41,538 nucleotides of DNA from positions 1 through 41,538 of the IMG/VR virus record IMGVR_UViG_3300028802_000159; one strand, given 5' to 3'. A program made the position numbers and the translations under genes. The DNA comes from a virus. Positions 7,406 to 17,233 of the stretch are shown one piece after another. Numbering within the stretch: position 1 is the first letter of the stretch; every line of letters begins with the position of its first letter. The notes beneath the pieces are model-generated. The model was not told the origin of the DNA, did not search any database, and saw nothing but the letters and a program-made list of their open reading frames with translations.

Positions 7406-10400
7406 TGCTCTGCTTCTTTGCCAGAATCACGTCCGATGCTTTCTTCTTCTTTGGAGTAGTTGCTACGTCCTTAGTGTATGGGCCGGTGTCCTTTAATCCC
7501 ATACCTGTCATCCAGTTAGCAAGTTGTACTGGACTAAATGCAGATCCAGTTTCTTTCTTTCGATAGTACCCAGCACCAAAGGGCTCATTCCCACCTAAGG
7601 GATCCCTACCAGAAATCTGAGTGTACTGTGCAGTACCTGGGAGATTCGTAGCAAAGTATTGAGACTGGTCCTTGATTTCCTTATCTCCAAAGAATTGCTT
7701 ACCCCGAAACTCTTCGATAGGCATTCTTAATAATGGGTTAGTTTGACTCATTACCTGTGCGCCAATAGTACTGGGTCTACCACTAAACATTTCAGCAATG
7801 GCAGTTGGAGGAAGAACGTTAGCACTCCCTACACCATAGCCGCCAAACTTTGGAAAGCCTGGCACGTCCATACCTGGCGCAAATGATGGGCCAATCCCAG
7901 ATTCTCTAATCCAATCCGGCCACGCCTTGTCTGCCGGGAATGGGTCAGCAAATGTACCTGGGTCAATTCCCATCATCGTAGCCCAGGCTGCTTGAGCCTT
8001 AGGAATTGCTACGAGTTTCTTGGGGTTGTGAACAATCCCCTCTACCATCAGGGGAATAGCCTTACGAGTCCACGAATAGAATGGAATCAGCAAGCGCATG
8101 TTTCTGCGCTCAAAGTTAGTTAGATCAGTACCATCAGGGTGCCACTTACGAACAGTTGCCGCTGCATCGTTTAATACGTTATCCGTAATCTCGCCCTTGT
8201 GCTTAGAAAGAATGTCAATGAACATCGCATAGCGAGAGTGATTCTCTGTCTGCTCAGAAACTACACGGCCCCACTTCTCAGCAGTCTTAGCAATTGGTAC
8301 ATGACTTAGCCACGTTCTGCTAGCCCCAGCAATATCTTCTGCGCTGTGCGCGCCGATGATGATTCCCTTTTCCTTAGCTGCTAGGAACACCTGCTGGACA
8401 TTCATCGTAGTACCGTTCTTACCCTTAGACTTTAAGATAATCTTGTGAGCATCTACGTCACGCGCCATAGATCGAGCGTAGGCACCGGGACCTAGTACAT
8501 CTTCAATGTTATCTAGATCCTTGATAACAGAGTTTGCGTACTTGGATACATCAGCAGCCTTAAAGTAAACTCTAGGATTGTTAACGCCCTGCATCCAATT
8601 GAGGAACGTATTGCCAATGTTATTCACAACATGGTGCCGAGGATTCATCACAGTGAACACAGTCTTGTAAGCGCCCATAGAGTTCTCTAGCAACTTACGT
8701 CCCTGTGAACTTGGCTGCTTGAGTTCCTCTAACTTACGCAATGCTACACTCATCTGCTCGGCAACATCCTTCGTGAAGTAGTGACCAGCAATACTCTCTG
8801 TTCCTGTACCAGTGAGTTTGTAGGTGTGCTCGCCGCCTCGTTCTAACTTACCGAAGTTCTTTCCTACATCGTACATAAATGAACGATTAAGCATAGCCTG
8901 TTCAACAGCGTGACGAACCTCAGCCATATGCTGAGTAACGTCATCAACTTGCTGCCATTGTGCAGACTCAAGCCAACGAGAACCTTCTGACAAATCTACC
9001 TTACGGTTCTGTACGTCGTAAGCATACTTGCGCATCTGGGATCTAGACCCAAGGATCCGCAACTCACGATTCACTTCATCCATTGTTATGCCACTACGGA
9101 GAGCCATACTCTGACCTTCAACTACGTTCTCTGCTAATCCTGTTGCGCGCAGAGTATTATCCCACATAGCCTTCATTGCGACAGCCGCTTCATTATCTGC
9201 TGCTGGCATTCCACTACGAAGAAGATCGTGCGCTTCTCTAAGTTGCTGCTTTGTAAATCTCTTCTCTAACTGAGTTAGGTAACTCCTGAACATATTTGTC
9301 TGATCCTGACGGTACGAGATATTCCTCAGCATTGCCTGGTGTAGATCCGCAGACCCTCTATGGGGCTTAAAGGCACCAGCAAATCTACTCCAGATTCCAT
9401 GCTCGACCGCTCTTGAATGAACGTCGTGTACTTGCACGTCTAAAATCTCAGGAGCAGATGCTCCCCCATTCAATTCCGTGGTTAACTCGTCAGCGGCACG
9501 ACGAACACCCGCATCCGCAGGATCTGCCTTGATAGTTCCATTAGCAATTGCAGAAGCACGGTCCAAGAACACCTGACCCTCAGGAGTTTTGGGATACTTC
9601 ATAGCGGCCGCTGCTGCTCTAAAAGTTTTGATGCCGGAGTCCGACATACCTTGCGCTCTAAGAACTCTCTCGTTAATATTTACACGCTTAACAATAGCAT
9701 TCGCTACCTCAGCATCAGATCCATTAAGCGCAACTTCTCGTGCTACTCTAGAGATATCCTCTAAGATAGGCTGCATCATCTTTGCTTCCTTGATGGAAGT
9801 TGCAGCCTCACCAGCATTCATCATCTGGCGCACGGCGTTAATAAACCCAGGCTTGCCACGAACTTCCGCAGGTAAGGTTGCGCCCTTTTCCCCTGCGAGA
9901 TATCTGGCAGTCTGGGTTGCGTACTTAGAAAGCGTGTGTAAATGTGAAACATCACCAGCAGGAAGTTTCTTCCCACGGTTGAACATCTTCTCGAATCCCT
10001 TGCGCCCACCAATCATGTCCTCAATATCAAGGATATTCCAATCGTGGCCCAACTTATTCTTGGGAGAAACGCCCTCTCTCGACAGGCGCTCCATCGCCGC
10101 CCGAGCAATTGCTGAAGCATTGCTGGCTGAGTACGCAATATCCTTAGCCTCTTGCGGAGCGTTCTTCTTGCCTTGTTCGGCAATTATCTTCCGCGCCTCG
10201 TTACGGATATTCTGTACCAAGTCAGCCTGTTCAATTGGATACAGATTCTTTGAGCCATGCTTATCCATTGCTCTGTGTGCAATGTCGCGCTCAACATCTG
10301 TTAACTCTTCAATTGTTCTGATCGGCTTATTCCCACCGCCTGTCGTGCCTGCGTTCCCTGCCATAGACTTGAGAGGATTACCAGCACTATCAATTGCAAG

Positions 10401-11873
10401 GTTAGCGAATAGATCACCCTGGGCTGCGTCATCCATAATCTGATGCGCTGGCTGGCTAGCAGCCAATCCCTGCATAAAGTCACCCTGCGCATGAACATTG
10501 CGCGAGGCTACCATTGGCCCAAGTAACTCTCTTACCTTAGCAGAAGTAGCAGGCTGATTACCTAATGCTTCCTTAAGTGTTGCCAACTCTTCGTGGGTTA
10601 CACCATTCTTCAACAGCGCATTGTCGAAATTCTTAGAAACAGGAGTCATTACTCTGTTGCGAAGTTTAGTTCTTGCAGCCTTAATCTGAGCAGGTGTAGC
10701 ATTCTTACCTACCATCTTACTTAGCGCAAGATCATGCTCAGCAGTAGGAGCCATCTTACCAGCAGCATTACGCTGGAAGAAAGTCTGACCTTCCTTTAAA
10801 GTATAACCAGTACCAGGGTAATCTGGAACCTGACTAACCTGCCTAGTAGCAGCCTTGCGAGCATTCAGATTCTTTGCGACTGCCGCACTAGGAGATTCAG
10901 GGCCAAACTTCGGGCGCAAATCCTCAGTAAAGAGCGCACCCTGACCCTTCATCCTATGAGTTTTCTGGATGACAGTATCAGCAGGCTTTCGCTCTGGGCC
11001 TAAGTGAATCGCCGGCTCTTTCTCACCGAACAGATTTAATTGCTCGCCTGTCGTAAATGGCTGCCGATCACCGGAAGGTAATCCCTTGTCAGCCTTCTCT
11101 AAACCTTCAATTGCCTTAGCACCCTTACCGAGACTCTTTAATTTGCCAGTAGACTTGAGCGCCTTGATAATTGCGCCACCGGGGATATAGGTGAGGGGGT
11201 CCGCGCCAATGTCAATTCCAAATCCAACAGCGGCTTTACCCCACTTGTTATCAATCCCAGCAGCCTTAGCAATCTTGGCCCCTGAAACCTTTTCCTTCCC
11301 CGAGAATCCCTTCCAGAAATCATTGGCGCCTAAAGCGAGTCCGACAGGCGTTGCGTTTACAAGTGCCTTGATCGCTTCGCCTGGACTGAATCCATCCTTG
11401 GAATCCTTCTTAATGTCACGAAGGTTATGTAGCACAACATTCTCTACACCATACATCGGACGAGCAAGTTTGTCCATTGTCCAGTTGAATGCAGACCAGC
11501 CAGACTTGAGAATATTTCCAGAGTCAGAAGCAGGTTCTGTCAGTGGGCTGACAGAACCATAGTGAATTGTCGAGGGAGTGAATCCTCGAACGGTTGCCAA
11601 GGCTAAGTCGTACTCAGAAGGCGCGGCAGTTTGTTGTAGTTTTGCGGAAATACTATCCCAAAAATCCGGGCTCAAAGGCTTGGCAATTCTGTCATAGGGT
11701 GTAGTGATTTTAGTCCCTGTGAACAGAGGATCGAACCAAGGATTGTCGGCCCTGTTCCATTTCTGGCCTGGGCGTCCGGGCTGCATCCGAGTTGTGTAAC
11801 CGTATTTATCGCCCTGATGTTGCCCGCGTCGCTCTAATACTGCTGCCGCAGCCTTCTTGTTCTTCTTGGGCAT
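7395..11873 (-). CDS. Large (1492-residue) virion protein, probably internal/ejected
   Basis: By far the longest gene of the window. The protein is largely helical and soluble, with no signal peptide. Two segments recall very large structural proteins of short-tailed phages: GFGIDIGADPLTYIPGG near residue 220 and RRNMRLLIPFYSWTRKAIPL near 1260. No protease, nuclease or polymerase motif was seen. Its place between the amidase and M15 peptidase genes, in the late operon of a phage without a tape measure, suggests a protein packed in the head and ejected with the DNA, or a structural scaffold for tail extension. The function is inferred from size and context only. Two pairs of the CGACAGGCG word fall in this gene, one copy of each pair on each strand. 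Confidence 0.7.
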   Translation of the reverse strand: MPKKNKKAAAAVLERRGQHQGDKYGYTTRMQPGRPGQKWNRADNPWFDPLFTGTKITTPYDRIAKPLSPDFWDSISAKLQQTAAPSEYDLALATVRGFTPSTIHYGSVSPLTEPASDSGNILKSGWSAFNWTMDKLARPMYGVENVVLHNLRDIKKDSKDGFSPGEAIKALVNATPVGLALGANDFWKGFSGKEKVSGAKIAKAAGIDNKWGKAAVGFGIDIGADPLTYIPGGAIIKALKSTGKLKSLGKGAKAIEGLEKADKGLPSGDRQPFTTGEQLNLFGEKEPAIHLGPERKPADTVIQKTHRMKGQGALFTEDLRPKFGPESPSAAVAKNLNARKAATRQVSQVPDYPGTGYTLKEGQTFFQRNAAGKMAPTAEHDLALSKMVGKNATPAQIKAARTKLRNRVMTPVSKNFDNALLKNGVTHEELATLKEALGNQPATSAKVRELLGPMVASRNVHAQGDFMQGLAASQPAHQIMDDAAQGDLFANLAIDSAGNPLKSMAGNAGTTGGGNKPIRTIEELTDVERDIAHRAMDKHGSKNLYPIEQADLVQNIRNEARKIIAEQGKKNAPQEAKDIAYSASNASAIARAAMERLSREGVSPKNKLGHDWNILDIEDMIGGRKGFEKMFNRGKKLPAGDVSHLHTLSKYATQTARYLAGEKGATLPAEVRGKPGFINAVRQMMNAGEAATSIKEAKMMQPILEDISRVAREVALNGSDAEVANAIVKRVNINERVLRAQGMSDSGIKTFRAAAAAMKYPKTPEGQVFLDRASAIANGTIKADPADAGVRRAADELTTELNGGASAPEILDVQVHDVHSRAVEHGIWSRFAGAFKPHRGSADLHQAMLRNISYRQDQTNMFRSYLTQLEKRFTKQQLREAHDLLRSGMPAADNEAAVAMKAMWDNTLRATGLAENVVEGQSMALRSGITMDEVNRELRILGSRSQMRKYAYDVQNRKVDLSEGSRWLESAQWQQVDDVTQHMAEVRHAVEQAMLNRSFMYDVGKNFGKLERGGEHTYKLTGTGTESIAGHYFTKDVAEQMSVALRKLEELKQPSSQGRKLLENSMGAYKTVFTVMNPRHHVVNNIGNTFLNWMQGVNNPRVYFKAADVSKYANSVIKDLDNIEDVLGPGAYARSMARDVDAHKIILKSKGKNGTTMNVQQVFLAAKEKGIIIGAHSAEDIAGASRTWLSHVPIAKTAEKWGRVVSEQTENHSRYAMFIDILSKHKGEITDNVLNDAAATVRKWHPDGTDLTNFERRNMRLLIPFYSWTRKAIPLMVEGIVHNPKKLVAIPKAQAAWATMMGIDPGTFADPFPADKAWPDWIRESGIGPSFAPGMDVPGFPKFGGYGVGSANVLPPTAIAEMFSGRPSTIGAQVMSQTNPLLRMPIEEFRGKQFFGDKEIKDQSQYFATNLPGTAQYTQISGRDPLGGNEPFGAGYYRKKETGSAFSPVQLANWMTGMGLKDTGPYTKDVATTPKKKKASDVILAKKQSNAK

Positions 11874-12553
11874 TAGCCCACCCTTAATCTAGTCCCAGGG
11901 TCGAAGGGAGGATTGGTGTGAGGGTTCCAACGCCATAACTGCCACTCAGGAACATTGAATCTCTGAGAGATTCCTGGCACAGTATCTCCTGCGCGCGTTG
12001 TGTACCACTTCTTCTTGTCCTCATTCGCCTGCTCATGTAACCACGGAACAATGATAGTCTTGAACTGCTTGATTCGATTAGGCCCAGGACACGTCTTGCC
12101 ACTTACATTGCTCCACTCTCGGAATAGTGTATGGTATCCTACACCATAGCCATGATACTCACCGGGAACCTTGAAGGGATACTTGTGCTCAGCCTGAGTT
12201 TGTAAGATAGCATTCTTGATCGCTGCTAATTGGTAGTCGGTCCATTCTCCGTTGGCTAGTCCTTGTGTTTCACACGAGATAAAGCCGTGCCGTTTGCCAT
12301 CTTTCCCGACCCAACTATTTGCTTTGTAATTAGCATCTGCTTCTCGTGCGGTGTCTCGGTACTGCTGCTTCTCGTTATCCTTAGTCTTGGGAATGTAAAG
12401 GTGAGATTCAATTCCCTTTGATGGACCGTCAAAATAATGGAGAGGCGAAACATTAGACCCCGTAACATGACAGATGAATCCGTGGACAACATCAAGCCTA
12501 GGATCATTAGCCAATGATCCTACGTTGTGGAAGGCGTAGCCCTTAAGTTTCAT
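11873..12553 (-). CDS. N-acetylmuramoyl-L-alanine amidase with LysM domain
   Basis: The 226-residue protein has an Amidase_2 (PGRP-like) domain: zinc ligands His29 (CHVTGS), His141 (GYHTLF) and Cys155 (KTCPGPNR), with the acidic ISCETQG near 92-98. It splits the bond between muramic acid and the stem peptide. Residues about 184-226 (WYTTRAGDTVPGISQRF to the end) form a LysM peptidoglycan-binding domain. There is no signal peptide, so release at lysis would need the holin. The stop of a small acidic gene overlaps its start. It is the best candidate for the main endolysin, although it is separated from the holin-like gene by three genes. Confidence 0.9.
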   Translation of the reverse strand: MKLKGYAFHNVGSLANDPRLDVVHGFICHVTGSNVSPLHYFDGPSKGIESHLYIPKTKDNEKQQYRDTAREADANYKANSWVGKDGKRHGFISCETQGLANGEWTDYQLAAIKNAILQTQAEHKYPFKVPGEYHGYGVGYHTLFREWSNVSGKTCPGPNRIKQFKTIIVPWLHEQANEDKKKWYTTRAGDTVPGISQRFNVPEWQLWRWNPHTNPPFDPGTRLRVG

Positions 12554-12659
12554 CAGGGTATCCTATGTCATTTTCTCCATCGCTGGGGGTTTCTTCTACC
12601 ACTTCTTCTTCCTCTTCGCCTAAATCTTCCTTGATGAGTTCCTCAGGTGTCTCAGTCAT
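12543..12659 (-). CDS. Small acidic protein, 38 residues
   Basis: This short frame fills the gap between the 515-residue basic protein and the amidase. Its ATG overlaps the upstream stop (TGATG) and its stop overlaps the amidase start, which is the spacing seen throughout this operon. The product is extremely acidic, with a run of Glu at residues 15-19 and about 15 Glu/Asp in 38. No Shine-Dalgarno is obvious, so it would rely on translational coupling. No family recognised; an acidic partner of the very basic neighbouring proteins is one idea. Confidence 0.5.
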   Translation of the reverse strand: MTETPEELIKEDLGEEEEEVVEETPSDGENDIGYPDET

Positions 12660-14206
12660 CACTTGTTCATATTCTGGAAGTAGGGAATAGCCAACTGCCG
12701 AAGAACAGCAGGATTAACCCGCTTACCCTTGGGCAAAGAGCCATTGATGTATGTAGCAATTCGAGCAGCCGCTGCTGCTGTCATTCTCTCGCCTGGCTTG
12801 AGGCCAGGAATCTGAGCGTGCTGCTTAGGCTTAATAACTCCCGAAGTAACGGAGGGGTTAGAAGCCATTGTGTTAAGGATATTCAGGTAACTGTCCGCAG
12901 ATTCATTCTTACCCTTTAACTTATTGATATCGGCTGTCAACTTGACAACATATGGAGCATTCTTCAATGCATCTGCTGCTGCCTTTTGTGCGGCTGTTCC
13001 CTTGTCAAGAAGTAACTTAGCAGCAGCCTCCTTGGACTGGCGATTTGCAGCCGTAATGTCTGCACTCAGACCCTGCTTCTTGATACCTAACTCCTGTAGC
13101 ATTACTTCGTTAGAGAATCCCTCTTGACGATACTTCTCAGCCAACTCCTGAATCCCTGATGCCTTGGCAGCAGAGAGACTGGTACGTTGTCCCTGATACT
13201 CTGTTAACTGATCCCTGATCTGCTGTGCTAAATCAGACGTGCGCGAGACGCCTTCATTTCTGGCGCCCTGTGCCATTTCCTTGGTAGTAATCTGAGCACC
13301 CGTACCGATAAGATTCATAGCATTCTGCATACTCTGCTGTTGTAATCCAGCCTGTCCTATATTCTGCTCTGCGGCTGTTGACCGAGCCGTATCCGCATAA
13401 GTTCCTGTGCCAGCCAATCCTAACTTCTGCAAGGCAGCAGCATCCGATGCTGATTGACTAGCGTACTGTCCTTCGAGAGTAGACTTTAACTGAGCCATTC
13501 TATCTGTAGAACCCTGAGTAGCCTGCTGAATAATGGAACTAATGTCTGCACCAGACTGCTCACCAGACTTAGCTAATCCTGCGAACATAGAAGTGAGTGC
13601 TTGCTCACCGGATCTTCCCTGACGCTCTGCTAACGCCTGCGCTCTGTCTAATGCGCTAATTTGGGGGTTGTAGATTTGGGCCGCTGCATTTCGTGCACGG
13701 TCAAGATAAGGGTCGGTAGTTCCTGCTACAGTTGCTGCGGGATTAGTAACTCCCCCGCCGCCACCGCCCCCACCTTTACCTCCGCCACCGCCGCCTCCAC
13801 CTTTACCGCCACGTCCTGCTTTTCCATCGGCACCCTTACCTTTACCACCCTTACCCTTATTCCCATCCTTTTTATTGCTCGCTGAGTTTCGCTTCTTGTT
13901 TGCTGCTGCCGCTGCTGCTGCCTGACGATTCTTCCTTAACTGTCCTACTGCAATCTCAGTAGGAGTTTCTCCACGCTTTGCTCCACCAATTGCGCCACTA
14001 TAGGAGTCTGTAGGTAAGCCTACCTTGCCAGACCTTTGAGCCGCTGACATACGGTTAGTCTCAGCAATCTGACCTCGATGAATTCTCTCATTTGCTGCTC
14101 TCTGCTTAACTTCATAGGCAGGTACGGGATTTCCCGGATGACTCTTCTTTAACTTGACAGGCTTCTTTCTTGTACTAGTGGCAGATGATCCTTGAGACGG
14201 TAGCAT
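12659..14206 (-). CDS. Low-complexity structural protein, probable ejection protein
   Basis: The 515-residue protein begins with a basic region (Lys/Arg-rich, about 1-60) and has a Lys/Gly linker with long Gly runs (about 108-152). It then continues as a long Ala/Gln-rich helical region with no enzyme motif. Composition and position after the tail-machine genes resemble internal proteins of short-tailed phages that pass through the tail with the DNA. The basic N-terminus could contact packaged DNA. Function is inferred from context. TAATG overlap with the gene before it. Confidence 0.6.
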   Translation of the reverse strand: MLPSQGSSATSTRKKPVKLKKSHPGNPVPAYEVKQRAANERIHRGQIAETNRMSAAQRSGKVGLPTDSYSGAIGGAKRGETPTEIAVGQLRKNRQAAAAAAANKKRNSASNKKDGNKGKGGKGKGADGKAGRGGKGGGGGGGGKGGGGGGGGVTNPAATVAGTTDPYLDRARNAAAQIYNPQISALDRAQALAERQGRSGEQALTSMFAGLAKSGEQSGADISSIIQQATQGSTDRMAQLKSTLEGQYASQSASDAAALQKLGLAGTGTYADTARSTAAEQNIGQAGLQQQSMQNAMNLIGTGAQITTKEMAQGARNEGVSRTSDLAQQIRDQLTEYQGQRTSLSAAKASGIQELAEKYRQEGFSNEVMLQELGIKKQGLSADITAANRQSKEAAAKLLLDKGTAAQKAAADALKNAPYVVKLTADINKLKGKNESADSYLNILNTMASNPSVTSGVIKPKQHAQIPGLKPGERMTAAAAARIATYINGSLPKGKRVNPAVLRQLAIPYFQNMNK

Positions 14207-14931
14207 TACAGACCGTACTTGTTCGCTCGCCTACGAATTGCGCCAGTTCTGGCTGACTGCATTCCCAGACCTCGCTGGACTTGGTAGTTAGTTCTCTGAT
14301 TTGCGATATCGGAGATTCGCTTTGAAGCGCCTGTCTGGGCAGCAACTTCTTGGTTCGTAAACTCAGTACCTAAATCCTTGAGAGCGTTCGAGAATACCCC
14401 GGAACTTGCCATTCCTCGGGCTGCATACTCTTCGTTTAACGCCTCAGTAGACTTTGGCTTCTGTGCCTTCAACTGGTTAATCTGTGTAGTCAGATCAGCG
14501 TTTGTCTGATCTTCCTGTTGCTGATAATCCGAAGCAGCCTGAGCGTCCGTAATACCTAGACTTGCTAAGTAGTCACGATACTCTGGATCCATATTCAACC
14601 ATTCATCTTCACTTGGAATGTACTGCTGCTGATCTGCCTCAGGATCGAAACTCATTAAACTTGCCTGCGGTGCTGCTGTCGTCATTTGTCCCTGAGCATT
14701 TGCCTGTTGCCTGCGTTGAACTGCGGTTCCTCCACCTAATCTCTTCTGCATTCCTCCCATCATACCGCCGCCGGACTTCTTTCCACCACCGGCCTTTTTC
14801 GCGGGAGCCTTCTTTGCGGGAGCAGCAGCCTTTTTAGCGGGAGCAGGAGCGTAATGTGGCTGTCCCGGAGCAGAGGCTTTTGCAGCAGGAGCAGGAGCCT
14901 TGGCAGGAGCGGCAGCCTTCTTAGCAGCCAC
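14206..14931 (-). CDS. Structural protein with histone H1-like Ala/Lys/Pro tail
   Basis: The first 50 or so residues are made of Ala, Lys and Pro repeats (PAKKAPAKKA and similar), like histone H1 tails. A Gly-rich stretch then leads to a helical, Gln-rich body ending in basic residues (AIRRRANKYGL). The tail should bind DNA non-specifically. Lying between the nozzle-like protein and a second basic, helical protein, it is probably packaged with DNA or part of the ejection apparatus. GTG start directly after an ideal ribosome binding site (AAGGAGGTTTAA). No family assignment is possible. Confidence 0.6.
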   Translation of the reverse strand: MAAKKAAAPAKAPAPAAKASAPGQPHYAPAPAKKAAAPAKKAPAKKAGGGKKSGGGMMGGMQKRLGGGTAVQRRQQANAQGQMTTAAPQASLMSFDPEADQQQYIPSEDEWLNMDPEYRDYLASLGITDAQAASDYQQQEDQTNADLTTQINQLKAQKPKSTEALNEEYAARGMASSGVFSNALKDLGTEFTNQEVAAQTGASKRISDIANQRTNYQVQRGLGMQSARTGAIRRRANKYGL

Positions 14932-15099
14932 TTAAACCTCCTTCTGTAATCTACGGGCAATTGCGTCCTTGCGAGATTTCTTCTTTCTGTCCCTGTTTCT
15001 ATAGCCTAACTTATCCACAGGGCCAATGTTCGGAGCACTCCGAAGCATTCCATAGACCTTATTACCAGCAGAGTAGGGCTGGAACTGCTTCTGCGTCAC
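14932..15099 (-). CDS. Small basic protein, 55 residues
   Basis: A short frame between the nozzle-like gene and the H1-like gene. GTG start with AAAGGAGGCGTC upstream is a strong ribosome binding site. The start overlaps the upstream stop (GTGA) and the next gene begins immediately after its TAA. The C-terminal half is very basic (RNRDRKKKSRKDAIARR, about 34-50). No family recognised; a role in DNA binding or head completion is only a guess. The signals make it a likely real gene. Confidence 0.7.
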   Translation of the reverse strand: MTQKQFQPYSAGNKVYGMLRSAPNIGPVDKLGYRNRDRKKKSRKDAIARRLQKEV

Positions 15100-16589
15100 G
15101 ACGCCTCCTTTACGGCATGTTCCTTGCTCTTAACAAAAGCAGTCAAGCCAAACAATCTTACCGGACCACGAGAGATAGTTCCGTTGGTAGTCATCTTGAC
15201 TTGAAAGTTCACCTGTCGGAAACGCAAGGCTTTAAGAAATTTAAGGAAGGAACGGACAGGAAGGGGGCTGCCCGTTCCTCCCGTTCCTACTAATTGAATA
15301 TCATTGATATCTGGAGGATTCGGCGCTGGAATTGAAATAGGCGCTACGACAGGCGTAATTATTCCGGTGACGTCATCCACACTTAGAATGTCGCAACCCC
15401 AATAAAAAAGCCTCTTGTAGCGGAATGACGATCCCATATCGTAGTTCTTAGTCTTTGCAGTACAGTTCATTTCTTCTGCTTGAACAGCGTCATATCCATC
15501 ATTCATCTGGAACCATCTGTTCTCATTCGTAAGACAAGATCCAGCATAGAAGATATCGTTAATTGCGCCCGTAGCCTGAATTGGTCCTGGGATAATAGGT
15601 CCAAAGTAGAACGGCGTTTCCCAGGTAGTCCACGCCCGAGTTCTCATTCCGAAGGCGTAGACTTTGTTGTAGTATCTGACCAGTAATCTGTCTGCGAAGA
15701 AGGTAAGGAAAACATCCTCAGCGAATGTACCAGCGGCTGTTGAATCATATAGGAAAGGAACCTTAGCGTTAATCCTGGCGAAGTCGAAGTTGACAACTTC
15801 ATAGACCTCTCCACTGTGATAGATATACATATTGTTCTCATAGAGAGCGACACAGTGGTCACGAGTTACTCCAATTGTACCAGACAGTTTACGGATAACG
15901 CCCTGCTTAGGCGAAGTATCAAATGCAAACACGTAAGTAGAGTCCTGCTTGAGACAAACAATTGAGTCATTGAACACAATAATATCAACGAGGATCTGAC
16001 CGTCACCTTCGTTTACATCAACAAATAAGTCAGTAAGATTCCAAATAGTAGGATCCAAAGTACCAGTAGCATCAGCACCACTGTAATAGATGCGGCTACG
16101 GTTAGTAGGAGCAGTAAGGCCCGGGGCAATATATAACCTACCCTTATGAACAAGAATTGAATTGCCCGGAGGCATCGCCGCAATAGGATTCCATCCACTA
16201 TTCGGGTGCCACCATCCCCCAGGACTTGCTGATCCTCCAGGTTTCGCAGGTAACCAAATCTGATTTCTGAACTGAACCATTGACGTACTCTGAATTGTGC
16301 TAGTGATCTGATTCCAAACCCCCGCTGCGTTTCTCGACCAGACTCCACCAGAGTTCGATCCGATAAGATAAGTACCCTCCATTAAGTACGCAAAGCCGAG
16401 CAGTAACATTCGACCGCCGATTGGCGTATCCGCGAGTCTTACGACAGGCGGACGGGACTTTAGTGATCCGTCGAGGTCAACTTCCATATTTACACAGTCA
16501 ACTAATTCCCTATCAGAAACCATAGAGGGATCGGATTGCGTGTTAATGCCACCCGAGAACGGGCCTAGAACTACGCTAGTTCCTGGCAT
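15096..16589 (-). CDS. Tail nozzle/stabilization-type protein (beta-propeller, P22 gp10-like)
   Basis: The 497-residue protein begins with FSGGINTQSDPSMVSDREL, a pattern typical of short-tail nozzle or stabilization proteins, and continues as repeated beta strands with regular Trp/Gly/Tyr, for example MEGTYLIGSNSGGVWSRN and ALYENNMYIYHSGEVYEV. Such proteins sit below the adaptor and extend the tail tube of P22-like podoviruses. It lies directly after the adaptor gene, the usual order. No long coiled coil or fibre repeats. The assignment rests on fold impression and gene order. Confidence 0.7.
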   Translation of the reverse strand: MPGTSVVLGPFSGGINTQSDPSMVSDRELVDCVNMEVDLDGSLKSRPPVVRLADTPIGGRMLLLGFAYLMEGTYLIGSNSGGVWSRNAAGVWNQITSTIQSTSMVQFRNQIWLPAKPGGSASPGGWWHPNSGWNPIAAMPPGNSILVHKGRLYIAPGLTAPTNRSRIYYSGADATGTLDPTIWNLTDLFVDVNEGDGQILVDIIVFNDSIVCLKQDSTYVFAFDTSPKQGVIRKLSGTIGVTRDHCVALYENNMYIYHSGEVYEVVNFDFARINAKVPFLYDSTAAGTFAEDVFLTFFADRLLVRYYNKVYAFGMRTRAWTTWETPFYFGPIIPGPIQATGAINDIFYAGSCLTNENRWFQMNDGYDAVQAEEMNCTAKTKNYDMGSSFRYKRLFYWGCDILSVDDVTGIITPVVAPISIPAPNPPDINDIQLVGTGGTGSPLPVRSFLKFLKALRFRQVNFQVKMTTNGTISRGPVRLFGLTAFVKSKEHAVKEAS

Positions 16590-17233
16590 TAAACGTCCTC
16601 AACTCTCACAGTGATTGTGGGATAGAAGTCGCGCGCCACCCACTTCTCAGACTCTAACATATCGTTCAGATTGAGATTGAGTTGCTGCTCTTTAAGACTT
16701 GCTGCCTGGTAATCCTCATCTAGTTCATACGCCTGCTTAAGACAATACTCTACAATCCTAGGATGGTAACTCACTGGCAACTCAGGAATGTCAGCATCCG
16801 CTGTTACCTGCTTAGGAATCCTTGAGTAGTAAATTGTCAGCCCGGCTGTCGCAGAGGCATCAGGAACAGGATAGAGATTGATTTGATTCTCCCAGACCCA
16901 GAAGATTCCTGACGCACCCTTTTGATAGTTACTGCTATCCTCAAAGTTTGTAATGTATTCGTCGGCCTGCTGCATAGACATTGGACGCAACTTGTAGTTG
17001 TTGTAGCGGAGCGCCCAAATCTCTAGAACATCTACCGGAGAGGCGTAAACGGCTTGCCCGACTACAATGTTTGCCGTCGCCTTCTGTTCTAGCAAATGAT
17101 TTGCGCCAGCAATCTCCATCTGGCCGTCATTGATCCAGCGCAATATATCCTCACTGGTGACTTGGGCGCCCGCTTCGTCTCCGAAAGTTCGCATGACACG
17201 CGACTTAATCTCACCGACGTTCATTGTCACCAT
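16589..17233 (-). CDS. Head-to-tail adaptor (P22 gp4-like)
   Basis: The 214-residue product is helical at the N-terminus (VGEIKSRVMRTFGDEAGAQVTSEDILRWINDGQMEIA), has a beta middle with LYPVPDASATAGLTIYYSRIPK, then HPRIVEYCLKQAYELDEDYQAA. This pattern is typical of adaptor proteins that bind the portal and receive the tail. It follows the capsid genes and precedes the nozzle-like gene. The frame is open further upstream, but ATG 17233 (or 17224, MNVGEIKS) is preferred because it follows GAGGATC and gives a family-like N-terminus. It overlaps the preceding gene by 23 bases. Confidence 0.75.
   Translation of the reverse strand: MVTMNVGEIKSRVMRTFGDEAGAQVTSEDILRWINDGQMEIAGANHLLEQKATANIVVGQAVYASPVDVLEIWALRYNNYKLRPMSMQQADEYITNFEDSSNYQKGASGIFWVWENQINLYPVPDASATAGLTIYYSRIPKQVTADADIPELPVSYHPRIVEYCLKQAYELDEDYQAASLKEQQLNLNLNDMLESEKWVARDFYPTITVRVEDV

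Noticed and set aside
9589-10443. 284-residue plus-strand frame opposite the large virion gene
   Set aside because: It is an antisense shadow: low-complexity Ala/Ser/Leu composition, no start signal, and entirely covered by a convincing gene on the other strand.
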